From: Wolfiporia cocos | Taxonomy: Eukaryota > Basidiomycota > Agaricomycetes > Polyporales > Phaeolaceae | DNA: 64,000 bases | Direction of reading: 5' to 3' | Assembly: GCA_029448655.1 (NCBI GenBank) | Contig: JACCLO010000001.1 | Coordinates: 2,604,001 to 2,668,000, forward strand | Shown here: positions 12,420 to 23,076 of the stretch, piece by piece | Layout: each line of letters starts with the position of its first letter | Numbering within the stretch: position 1 is the stretch's first letter | Position numbers and translations under genes: made by a program | Notes under the pieces: model-generated | What the model was told of the DNA's origin: nothing | What the model saw: only the letters and a program-made list of their open reading frames with translations | Database searches by the model: none

Positions 12420-15400
12420 ACTCTGAACGTAACGATAATCTCGCTGATTACACGTTTGAGACTTGATAGCAGGTAGTGTCGTGGTGGTCGCTACAATGTG
12501 GCTTCAATTGACGTGAGACTCCGCTGCAGAACAGGACGTACCGAGGGAAGCGTCATCAATCGATACAACGTAAATGATAGCACGCTTATTTCACAAGCTC
12601 GACGACGACTGCGACAGGGCTACATTGATCATTCTGATAGTTTGGGGCGAACCCAAAGCGCAAAGCGCCAGTAAATATTGAATCCGAAGATTCAAGGAAT
12701 GCCAAAAATTGGTTTCCGCGCGCCTAGGGCGGCGTGTCGTGCAAGCTGTGCTCACAACGACTACATAATGCAGGGAATCATCTATGCACACATAGGATCA
12801 GCGTACACGGAAGAATATGGCACTCAGCAGGCATCTTGACGGGTCGCCTCGAGGGTCTGGGCAATTTCAGAGACCCGCGAAATGGACAAGATGGAAGCTA
12901 CAAGACCGCGTTAGTAGGATAGCAAGACGCAAACATAGCGTGAACACATACCTCAGCATAAGCAGTATCCGATGCTGGAGGACCCCTAGTCGAGCGTAAG
13001 TAGCTCGAAAGCCGTGACCCCTACACATTCGAGCAATCAAAGATGTCTGTCTACCCAGTGCGTCAGCGTAACAGATGCTGTCTATCAGGGCCACATCGAT
13101 AGCCATTGCAGAGGTCCGGCGTGCGATCAGTGCCATTTATTGCCAAGATATACGCGCCCTTCGTCTACGGTATAACATGATTGATGGATGAAGTCGTGAT
13201 GGCGAAATCTCTGCAGGCAACCATATCAGCACGGTGAGTTATACAATGGAGAGCTGACATACCTTTTGCTACCGCCGTCGCCGGGTCAAGTCGGACGCAT
13301 GTCTTAGGGGTACCTGCAAAAATCAGTGCGCGTTGCTTTTCAAGACACGAAGGCACGGTGGCCGACACAAGACAACCGAATCCTGTACATGCATCGCCAC
13401 TACACGGAACGCGCTGAAATACAGGAAGTGCGATACGCAGATCAGAAGCAAGGCAAAGACAGGTAGACGAAATGAGAAAACGTCGACGAAAGCTCTTGTG
13501 GGGCAGGAAATCGCTTGAAGCTTCTGAGTCGCTCATTGAGATAGTGCTGGTCATATAACGTCGCCATGCAGCTGAGTGATCAATCTTGCGACATGAAACA
13601 GATGAGCGAGGAAAGCAAGCAGAGATCAGACCCAGAACTTCAGATCAGACCGAGCGTAGCAGTAGAAAAGTACTCCTTCTGCATCGGAGACTTGGGAGAG
13701 GTGATCTTCAATAAACCAAGTGGCACAGAACATCTGCAAATGGAGAGTGATAATCACTCCCGCGGCTCCTCGTTTACGAACGGAAATATAAGCATACCTT
13801 GATGCAGGCCACGCTCAATCCGTGTCATCCGGAGTCTTTGATAACCGTCAATTGACCATAGGACAACTGCGAGACCTCCATCTAGCATTGACACGACTTG
13901 ACGAGATCCGCCTTCTTGAACACGGCCGAGCACCAGAGTCGTCTGTTTTGTCTTGTGCCCAGAAAGAGAAGACTGTAAGCAGAGTCCAGTAATCGTACCG
14001 ACAGTAACCAGTGTTAGCCCAGAGAATCCATCGTCGTCGTCGTCACCAGTATTCAATCTTGCGACATCATACAGCCCCATCGATATCTTGATCCATCCAC
14101 CTCATCTGCACGAAAAATGTCAGCCGATATGGTCAGCAATATCGTCAACATACATACCTTGATGATAACGTTCATCAAGTGGCTCGAAGGGTGGCGAGCC
14201 ACCTCATTGCTTATCGATGCGGTAAGTGGCCCTCAGACGATAGCAAGAGGAAATAGCCACAGATCACCACAGAAGCATATCCATAGACAAGAGCAAACGC
14301 AAGAGACTTCTTCCTTACAACGCCAAAGGAAACGCACCGCAAGTCAGAGCCACAGCCAGTACGAATCCAGAAAATCGTCGCCAGGTCATTGAATATCCTT
14401 GACGGGCAACACGTTGATCTTGCACCGGTAGGGTTGCGGCCCCTTGCTGGTTGACCAATGGCTGGACACGAAGTCGATGTCTGTCGTCGAAAGGGGGGGT
14501 AAGCTGACGTGGCCCCTACAAGATGTACAACCAAACACACCTTGATGCACGCCATCCACCGAGATGTTGGCTGGCTACCTCGTTGATTATGATTGAAGCA
14601 AATAGCCCCAGAGCATAGCAAGAAGAAGTAGCCATAGATCAGCACAGCGAGAGAAGATAGACGAAGAAGCCTATCCATAGACAAGAGCGACTACAAGAGT
14701 CTTCTGTCTTGAGACGCCACACGTTGATCTTCGCTAGTCAGATTGCGACTCCTTACCGGTTGACAAATGGCTAAAGACGAAGTCGATGTCTGTCGTCGAA
14801 ATCAGAGTCATTTGATGTGGCCTCTACAAGCAATACACCAGAACGCACCTTGATGCACGCCGCCCATCAAATAGCTCGAAATGTTGACCGGCCACCTTAT
14901 ATGTTACCGATACAACAAGTGGCCCTCAGGCCATAGCAAACAAATGTCGACAGATCAGCGCAGCGAGAGGACACACACAAGCATATCCATAGACAGGAGC
15001 AATCATAAGTCTCTTGTGCCTTGAGGCATCGAAGGGAGCGCACCGCAAGTCAGAGCGACAGCCAGTACAAAGCCAAAAGTCGCCGCCAGGTCATTGGGCA
15101 TATTCAAAATCTTGACAGGCCACACGTTGATCTTGCGCCGGTCGAGCCGCGACCCCTTGCTGGTTGACGAATTGTCGCGTACGAAGTCGATGTTACTTAT
15201 CGAAATGGGGGTCAGCTAGTGTGGCCTCTACAAACGATGCACCTGAGCGCACCTCGATGCACGCCGTCTATCAAGTAGCTGGAAATGTTGGCTGGCCACC
15301 TCATTTATGACGATGCAGTAAGTAGCGCTCAGGCCGTAGCAAGAACAAGCGTCGACAGATCAGCGCAGCGAGAGAAGACACACGCAGGCGTATCTATAGA

Positions 15401-16660
15401 CAAGAGCCAACACAAGAGTCCTCTGTCTTGAAACATCGAAGGGAACACACCGCAAGTCAGAGTCACAGATAGTCCGAATCCAGAATAGCGGCCTCCAGGT
15501 CTTTGAAGATCTTCACAATCTTGACGGGCCACACATTGACATTCCGCCGGCCGAGTTGCAACAGCTTGATGGCTGACGAACGGCTGTACACGAAGTCGAT
15601 GTCTATCGTCGAAAGGGGAGTTAGCTCATGTGGCCCCTTGTAAACGATGCACCGGATCCCACCTTGAGGCACGCCGTCTCAGCACGTTGCTGGCCAGCCG
15701 TGAAGACGACGACAGTCTACAATTTACAAGGTACAAACAATAACATGACGAGTGGGCGAAAGAAGAGAACAGGCGAGCGAGGGAAAACCAGAGCGAGTGG
15801 CTATGGGAGGAGAACTGGACGAGGCTCAGAACGCGACAAATGGCTCCCTTTTATGCCCTTTCCCCCATCGATCTTCCCAATCCTCGTGTTCTCCCACGAG
15901 GCAAATCTATCGGGCCATTCGAATACACGGCGCACAGCACCGCCGCGGCCGTGCATTGTGGGTCCGCATCCCTGATCACCTGCCATATCCGGCCGAAATA
16001 GCGGCAGGATGGTGCGTGGATGGAATCCACAAGCGAGCGATAAGCGCACGAGAATGCTCGGAATGCTCAGCGAGGGCGTGTGATGTTGGCTGCGAGAGCC
16101 GCTCGTGCAGCGCTGGCCGGAAGAGTGCACAGGGCCACGGCGGTTAAGGACGAGGCTAAGACTAATAGACCGTCGGCGGAGTGTAGATATCAGGTGTAAG
16201 TGTCACCGTAAAGCCGTGGCCGGCTTGTGAAGAGAGTCATCGCCACGCCTGCCGTGGCCCTCTGCTCGAACCCATTGTGGCCCAAAAGGGAATGGTGTGC
16301 CATTCGTAAGCGAGAGGAGGCCGATGGCTTTCCGCAGCATCGCTCTTGCAAGATTCGCGTGGCGGCCATGAAAGAGGGGTAGCAGAAGCAAATTGTACTG
16401 ACACGTAGAGTGGCCACCCGTCTACATGTTCGCGCGTCCAAGTTTTGGAGCAGCGGAAGACAGTGAAGCAGCCTGCCAGCACTAAAGAAGCAGAGTAGTT
16501 ATATCGATGCCCTGTGACAGATATCAACATTCACCACAGCGACGTCGTGGTCATCCCAGTACTCGACCGGCTGTAACGCTGGCAGCAAGAGTGTGGCCGG
16601 AACTAAATGCTCACTGATAGGCGCCCAACGCGACGCGACGCGTCGTTCAACACGATCACG
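12420..16660 (-). repeat. Diverged ~4-kb repeat, copy A (minus orientation)
   Basis: This block matches the block at about 26310-30170 in reverse orientation; limits are approximate. One end (about 12440-12790) matches 29790-30110. Both copies encode the run TRRPRRAETNFWH and the word NLRIQYLLALCAL. The other end (about 16190-16650) matches 26310-26760, sharing the word QRDATRRSTRSR with small changes. Middle blocks correspond too, for example LYDVARLNTGDDDDDGFSG against LYDIARLKTGDDDGDRFSG. Stops and shifts interrupt all frames and the copies differ throughout. It looks like an old, dead multicopy element or duplicated gene. I could not find terminal repeats, a target duplication, a transposase or a reverse transcriptase, so the class is unknown. 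Confidence 0.65.
14190..15690 (-). repeat. ~410-bp tandem units inside repeat copy A
   Basis: Four imperfect units are anchored by the word GAAGTCGATGT at about 14469, 14778, 15181 and 15593. Each is followed 60-80 bp later by a form of ACCTTGATGCACGCC at about 14540, 14847, 15249 and 15659. Spacing is about 400-410 bp except for one short interval of about 310 bp. Each unit also carries a form of GCAAGTCAGAG and a word like CATAGACAAGAGC. Reading frames through the units contain stops. Confidence 0.65.
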
Positions 16661-16826
16661 TGCAGAGGACTACGCGTCTAAAACGCCCATGCCTGCCAGT
16701 GCGTACGTAGAGTTGCTCGAACAGTCACTGTGGCGCGGACTTGGTGGTACGTCCAACAAATACAGTTACATTCCCGCACACGCCAATTATGCAGACGCGG
16801 AAGACATTTTTTCCGAAATGTATAAG

Positions 16827-16855
16827 CAGCGTAGTAGACTCAGTCTACTACGCTG
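16827..16855. repeat. 29-bp near-perfect palindrome
   Basis: Two 14-base arms (CAGCGTAGTAGACT and its exact complement) flank a single central C. It sits in the gene-poor area next to repeat copy A. A protein-binding site or a footprint of a small element are both possible; nothing nearby decides. Confidence 0.5.
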
Positions 16856-16929
16856 GCTACAGAGGAGAATGGGAAAAAGAACGCCACAGTGGAGTCATGA
16901 AGGACGGGCCAAGCCCCTTGACACATCGA

Positions 16930-17130
16930 TCCTCATGCTAATGCATGTGGTTGGGCCACCCTAATACGCTATGTACAAGGCCGCCATGGCCGTGCATTGT
17001 GGGTCCACATTTCTGATGACCTGCCGCATTTGGGTGATTGAACCGTAGTGGCGGGGTTGCGCATGAAAGAGGGCAGTGCAATGCACAAGCGAGTGGCGAT
17101 ATTTTCACGAGAGTGCTGTCATAACTCAAC
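16930..17130. repeat. Extra fragment of the copy A/B repeat family
   Basis: The stretch around 16935-17105 resembles 15905-16055 of copy A in the same orientation. Both share the word CCGTGCATTGTGGGTCC, then a GATGACCTGCC-like word and a CACAAGCGAG word in the same order. It is more decayed than the other copies and suggests a partial duplication at the border of copy A. Confidence 0.5.
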
Positions 17131-18318
17131 GTGCGTGTGTGACGCTTGTTGTAAGTTGCTCGTGAGGCGATGCACAGCGTTGGCCACTGTGATTGGGATG
17201 AATGTACGACTATAATTACACAGTACGCGGGATGTAAACTTCGTGCCTGCGCGGCATTTTAGCGCAAAGATCAGGGGTTTGACGCACGTCGTTGTAGATG
17301 CCATTGTGGCTTCAGCATGCTAGGCGTGCCACTTGTCTCTGGCGAGAGGATATGTGCTTGCGCAGCCTTGTACGGCTCGGGCCTAGCCTTTCGAGAGGGC
17401 TTTTCCGAGGGTCATTGTGCTGATAGGTAGGTCAAGCTATGCACGAAGGATTACGATCTATCTACATGAGCACTCGGGCTGCGGGGAGGCGGGACAGTGA
17501 CGCGATTCACGAGCGATCCATGAGCACCAGGGAGCACTAGTACTACAGTCATATATAGGCTCAGCAGACATACTACGAGCTTCAGCATTGCTTTCGGTAG
17601 ACTCAACACCCGTCAGTGATATGCGACCGACTGCAAGTCATCCCACCCTTGTCCTGGCTCCGGGAGAGCTGGGACCTGGCTGTATTGATATTAATTCTGA
17701 ATACTAAACACGTAGACAGGGGTCACAAATACTAGACAGCGGCTGTGAAGATGACGTTCCCGCTGCCAGATCTTATGTAAGATCCCACTCCACAGGCGCT
17801 TGATTACGAGCGCCGCCTGCTGGCTCCGTGCCACCAGATGCTACGGCACATCCCTTCGAAGGGGTGAGCTCTTATGCTCTTTGCAGCTAGTCTCTCGAAG
17901 CATATGCTTAAGTAGACTACGTCAGTGTATCGCTTCGGCTGCCGCAAGCTATCAAGCGGTTCATGGCTGTACACTCTGCTCCACCATCCTAATAGCTCAA
18001 TTATACCATACACCTGAACCAGTGTGATCGACGCGCCAGCGCATACCTATGAGCCTATGGAGAGCGATGGCTCGGGTCTAGATCTCCGGCCATCGAGTTC
18101 CTGCTGCAAGATTGCTTCTCACCTGATATTCTATGCTGTAATGCTCTTGCGTCTCAAACATGTATGGCTGCACAGATACCTCCGCTGCTCTATTTCTCCT
18201 ATTCAATCCTCGAGCGCTTGTCCTTTCGGCGAGGGAATTTGTAGTACGTAGCTCCACCCATGCCAAGGTTCGCTTTGCTACTCCAATGTTATATCACTTT
18301 TTCTATGCCACTGTTGAC
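17131..18318. other. Intergenic, nothing recognised
   Basis: Open frames here are short and without motif. The right end should hold the promoter of the gene starting at 18319. No RNA gene or element end was seen. Confidence 0.4.
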
Positions 18319-19695
18319 ATGGCCGATGATCCAAATCAGCGCCCCATACCCATAAAAGCGCCATGTCTGCTGCAGGAACAAGCTCTTTGTACCTGACTGT
18401 GCACTCCACAACCCCATTTTCCACACAATCTCAGCGATGGAGCAGGCCACTTCATCGACCAGCCATGCCATCCATGATATTGCTCGCGCTCTTATTACCA
18501 CCGATCCTGACTGGTGGACCACGCTTTTTGGCGGTGATCTCGACGACGTCGGTCAGGTGATACAACTACTTGCTGCTTTTCCAACATGTCCGATTAACCT
18601 TATGAATTCCAGAACAAGATCCTTATCGGGGGTAGCTACGGCTCGGAATATCATATCAATTCCACAGATGCAGCCTCTACATTTCACCTGGCGTCCGAGA
18701 GACCCGTACGATTCGACATGTTATGGTCCATTCAACATTGTCTGACTCTGATTGGTCAAATTATAGGCGCTAAGCCCGCTAGACACCAATTCATACCTTG
18801 CACAGTCGGAGGAGCAACATGCCGACAGCATGTTTTCCGGCTACTTTCTTTGCAAGGGGCCTGAGAGCCAGGTAGGGTTTTCCGGCCAATGTCGTGTCAT
18901 ATCGTAATGGGCGCTGATGTTAATTTGCCAGAGAGAACATGCTTATTCAGAGGAGCTCATCAGCTCTCAATCTCAAGAATCTGCCACTCTCAATACTGCT
19001 ACAGAGTCTGTTGAATACAGTCATGGAAATGTTCCATATCTTCGTGAGGTGATTCGGCGATGACTAATATAGTCCGTGTCCCGGTGGCGAAACAACTGAT
19101 CCATCGCTCTAAGTGGCTACCACTGGTTCCTGTACCACAGCAGCCGTACAAGTATGGGGCTCACGTTCCATCGCGAATCGCTGTATTCCACGTCGATGGC
19201 AGAGACGGGATACGGCTTGGCACGCAGCATCGTCTACAAGAGATCGAACTATTACATCGCAAAGATGTTCCTGCGTTTCCCCCTCAATTCACCTCTGTGA
19301 AGGCGACATTGAGGATTATGGTCAGTGAGATATTTTGATAATCATCGATTCATGTACTTACCCTCGTGTGCAGCTACCTGGGTATACTTATCCATATGCC
19401 AAACAACTGTACGCAAGGGGTACCGGCCGTGATCACAAGCCAAAGTCCATTGGAGAAATAGTGTCTGTCATCGCAGAACATCTTCAAGCTGCTATCGAGG
19501 TACGCAGTGCATCTTTCCTATGTATCATCGTGTCCTTGAGCTACGCCACAGTGGTACAAAGACACCGAGTGTACCGAGCCACACTGGAAAGTCGGCTGCC
19601 ATCCTAGCCTCACCCTCGACGACTTTGTTCTGCTGGATATAACGTGGGTATCTGTGGGCAGCATCCAACCGACTCTAGCGGTTGTGAGGTCGTGA
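18319..19695 (+). CDS. Agaricomycete protein of unknown function with the LPGY/WPGY-type C-terminal domain
   Basis: I recognise the architecture but not a function. Eight exons close exactly in frame to 345 residues: 18319-18388, 18435-18556, 18613-18739, 18783-18871, 18932-19043, 19073-19320, 19374-19499 and 19552-19695. The C-terminal half follows a pattern I know from many uncharacterised Agaricomycete proteins. It runs SKWLPLVP, then RIAVFHVDGRDGIRLG, a Lys-x-Thr-Leu-Arg-Ile stretch, and LPGYTYPYAKQL. Next come a helix (IGEIVSVIAEHLQAAIE), WKVG, and LTLDDFVLLDITWVSVGSIQ near the end. The N-terminal half (MADDPNQRPIPIKAPCLLQE) is more variable. The intron at 19044-19072 would be only 29 nt, so that boundary is uncertain. 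I cannot tell from sequence alone whether it is expressed. Confidence 0.6.
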
Positions 19696-19809
19696 GCGCC
19701 TTGACACGCGATGTGGCTGATTTATAGGTATCTGTTCCTTTATTCTGAACACCTACTCACTGGCACGTGTTGCAGCACTTGTCCTAGTGCGGGCCGGGGT
19801 TCTCTCTGG

Positions 19810-20170
19810 CCTTGATGACTAGACTGTCCCGACCGCGTGACTCGCTATCTTGTATATTTGGATACCATGCTCAGAACTACAGCGAGTTCATATACCTCAG
19901 TCTGATGGTGCGGCCTGAGTCAGCAGTGTCCGTCGCTGTTCAAGGCGAAGCAACCGTATTATATTTAGACTACGGCAGTCAACCATTCAAGACTGAACAT
20001 TCAGAAGTCAAAATTACCGGATCACGTACGGTAGCACCATCCGAGTAATTCGCGCGCACGAAGTTCGCAAGAAGGCGCGGATCGAATGGTTCAGCGAATA
20101 CGTGAAGGTGCCGTCACCTGCGAAGGATTGCTGCATCGAGGAATATCCGCGGTACGTTTATGGGGCATAG
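19810..20170 (+). pseudogene. Possible decayed coding fragment
   Basis: Two overlapping plus-strand frames look protein-like but do not join. One (19812-20048) includes YLSLMVRPESAVSVAVQGEA. The other (about 20000-20169) includes VRKKARIEWFSEYVKVP and ends in EEYPRYVYGA. They follow an LPGY-type gene directly and may be a decayed exon or a neighbouring relic. No family was recognised. Confidence 0.25.
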
Positions 20171-20322
20171 TACAATACCAGGTGTAAGCGTCCTGTTATT
20201 CATCCACATGCATACATGCAGTATCTACATCACACTGTGCTTGTAATCATTACAACGTATTCAAACGTCAGCTCATCGGGATACGTCAGGAACGTGACAA
20301 TCATCGCGGCGCATCAACGTAA

Positions 20323-21752
20323 TCACGGAAACCAGCCCTCCTCAGCCCTCGCACTCGAGACGTGCCTATACACAACTCCCAGCCGGCCCAACGCCTCCCG
20401 CAACCGGGGCAAGCGATACATGACCGCGTCGACGATGTCGCACTTCGCCGGCGCATAGTCCGTGTTGAGCACATGGAACGTCGTGATCAGCTGGCCCGCC
20501 GCGCGCGCGAGGCGCGCGAGGATGCCGTCGATGCGCGCCCAGTCGAGCACGTCCAGGTCCCCGCCGTTGCACAGCTCCACGCTGAAGTGCACCTGCTGGA
20601 GGTGCAGCGAGTGCACGTGCGCGAGCGCGGCGGGCACCCACTCGTACGTGCGCAGCTGCACGGGGTCCGGCACGTACAGGTAGCGCGGCTGCGCGCCGTC
20701 GATGCGGATCTTGTCGAGGAAGAGCCCGGAGAGGCGCGTGTTCTGGCTGAGGTTCATCGCTGTGCCGTGTCAGTGGTCTCGAACGATCTGACGAGAGGGG
20801 TGCGGTCACCTTCGGCGAAGGAGAACCAGCCGGGGAACGCGATCGTCAAGTCGCGCAGGGATGACCCGGCGGCCTTGAAGAGGCTCGGGACGTACTTTGC
20901 GTCCGCGGAGCCATCCCAGATCAGCTCGAGTTTGCGCAGGTTCAGCTGGAATGGTCCCTTGACCAGCCATGCAACGACCTGCGGTGGAGGGCTCCGCAGG
21001 ATCAGTTCATCCAGTACCACAGTCTCAGGGGGCACGATCGCCGCAAGATCGGAAGTGTATGTAGGGAGCAGAGACGATCTCCGCCAGCGCACGGCGAGCA
21101 GGCTCAGCTCGGCGAGCCTCGGGCAGGCACATAAAATCTGAAGCAGGTCGGTCCCGTCAAATCGCACGTTCTCCAGCCGCAGCCGCTTGACGCTATGGAA
21201 GTACGTCGTCAGCTTGTCCCGCGTGTCGTCCGTCATCTCGAACATGCCCCCGGCGAAGTTGAGCGTCAGCCGCTCGACCTCGTGCAGGCGCGGGAGGATC
21301 GCGGGCAGCTCGGTGCGCGCGGCCTCCGGGTCGATCGTGACGGCGAGCTCGCGCACGCTGAGCGCGACGTGCGGCGACTCGTGCAGCAGGTGCACGAAGC
21401 GCGGGTAGTCCGCGCGGGCGGGCGTGTGCGCGACGCGGACGGCGCGGAAGACGAGGCGCCGCACGACGGGGAGGAACGCGCGGCAGGTGAGCGCGCACGC
21501 GGCGAGCGCGTGGCGGTCGTCCCAGAGGTTCGTCAGGATGCGCTCCCACACCTCTGGCGGGAGCGCCGGGGTGCGCGCGGGCTGCGCGCGCGGCGCGGCC
21601 GTCCACTGTGCGCCGGCGCCGGATCAGTTGATGAGCACTGGGATCGACGGAAGAAGGCTCACTGCGCGCGCACGCTTTTGAGGGACGGGCACGACGCGGC
21701 GCACGAGGCGCCGGAAGCTTCGGAGGAGACGAGAGAAGCGGGGGCGACGCAT
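20323..21752 (-). CDS. F-box protein
   Basis: Likely a substrate receptor of an SCF ubiquitin ligase; the substrate is unknown. Three minus-strand exons, 21752-21663, 21605-20810 and 20759-20323, close in frame to 440 residues. Exon 1 is a short Arg-rich stretch ending QKRARA. The F-box follows at about residues 43-80 (LPPEVWERILTNLWDDRHAL, then CALTCRAFLPVVRRLVF) and would bind Skp1. The rest has irregular Leu-rich segments (VKRLRLENVRF, LDELILRSPPP, LRKLELIWDG), as in the many F-box/LRR-like proteins of Agaricomycetes. The short exon 1 is chosen because the frame is blocked by a stop just upstream of exon 2 and because this splice restores an ATG. The region is very GC-rich and therefore has long antisense frames. 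Confidence 0.8.
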
Positions 21753-23076
21753 GGCCTGACAGGAGCTGCATCCCGTCCGTCTAATATGGCGTCCGTGACC
21801 CGAGTAGACGCGACATCTCCCGTCAACGTGCAGCCGCGGTGGGAACGGCGGCAGGCGGCTAGGCGAGATTACGACTGAGGCGTTGCGATGCTGGACGGGG
21901 ACCGGAGTGTAAAATGGGCGTCGAATGGCGAATATGTACTCGGAGCTCGGTGCCAAGATGGTGGCTTGACATGAGCCCCTGCGGCATAGTGCTGCCATGC
22001 GCTGCGCTGTGGCTTGCGAGAGAGGGATGGTGGCCGGCAAAGTTGCCGGAAGTCGTGATCGTCTTGATGCGGACTTTGTCCAGATGGCGCCTGGAATGAG
22101 CGCAGCTCGTGTGGTCTTTCAGATGCACTCGATCTCGCGACGGCGATACGCTAGATTAACCTTGACAGTTGGCGGTTCTCCTGAAACGCATCGGCGCACC
22201 AGCGCTTCAGCGAACCATTTCACTCAAAGCCAATCGAGCAATAAGGCAGACCGAATCGTTGCGGACGAGCGTCCAGGACATGCCGCCCAGCAACGCCGCA
22301 ATCTCCGGGTGCGCAGTCTTACTGCCGCTCGATGCCAACCCTGAAAGCATCAAGTCGAGATTTGATTCCCTCTAGCAGAGGGTATTACCCCTCCTACTGC
22401 TATCATACACATGTTCGCTATCGGACCGCAGGAATGAAACTCAAACGCCACAGACGAATGACGGAAAGCACTGCGCGACATGATAGCTCACCTGAGGTCT
22501 ATAGACTTACAGGCTCGGCCAATGAAGGCCTCCTCTCGGTCCAGAATCAGCTGACAAGATGCCAGAGTCACTAAGTGCACAAGAATAGCCGGCAAAATGG
22601 GGCGTGGATTATTGTTTGGGGACCTATATAGTAGAGGGGTGCATGCATCAATAATTCAGCAAGCGAGGAGAAGCGTGCATCAGGAGCTGCAGCGGCGTGG
22701 TCTGTACATGTTTGGAAACGTGTTCACAGAAATGCGACGGCCAAAAAACAGAGCAGCTAGGCGTTTCTCTGCCACAGTGAGCACAAAATGATAATGCAGA
22801 CAATGGAGATACAGCGAGATGCGGGAGGTGGAAGGAGGCTCGGAGAGCGGGACTCGGCCACTCGGCAGAGGCCGCGCGGGGCAGGAATAGCACGACCCCA
22901 GCAAGCGCCGGCGGGGGGAGCTCGATGGCATGGGACATATGCCATGCACTCTCGTCCTTCTCCCAGCCGTGGGCATCCCTCCTCCTGCCGCGTCAGTCCT
23001 CCTGCACCCTGCTATCTACCCGAAGACGAAAGCCCGCGCTGAGCCCGCGAACGCCGCCGCCCAGCGAGCACCCGCC
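21753..23076. other. Intergenic region between F-box and RING genes
   Basis: This holds the divergent promoters of the F-box gene (left) and the RING-H2 gene (right). The frames seen are short or antisense. A plus-strand frame runs from 22939 into the RING start, but its N-terminus lacks the pattern of a mature protein, so I treat it as 5' UTR. CTATATAG at about 22624 is TATA-like but lies far from either gene. Confidence 0.4.

Noticed and set aside
12420..16660. Reading copy A as an LTR or DNA transposon
   Set aside because: I found no terminal repeats, no target duplication and no transposase or RT motif, so only an unclassified repeat is claimed.
20362..21878. Plus-strand frames of 227-259 codons
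   Set aside because: Antisense shadows of the F-box gene, whose minus-strand exons close in frame and carry the F-box motif.
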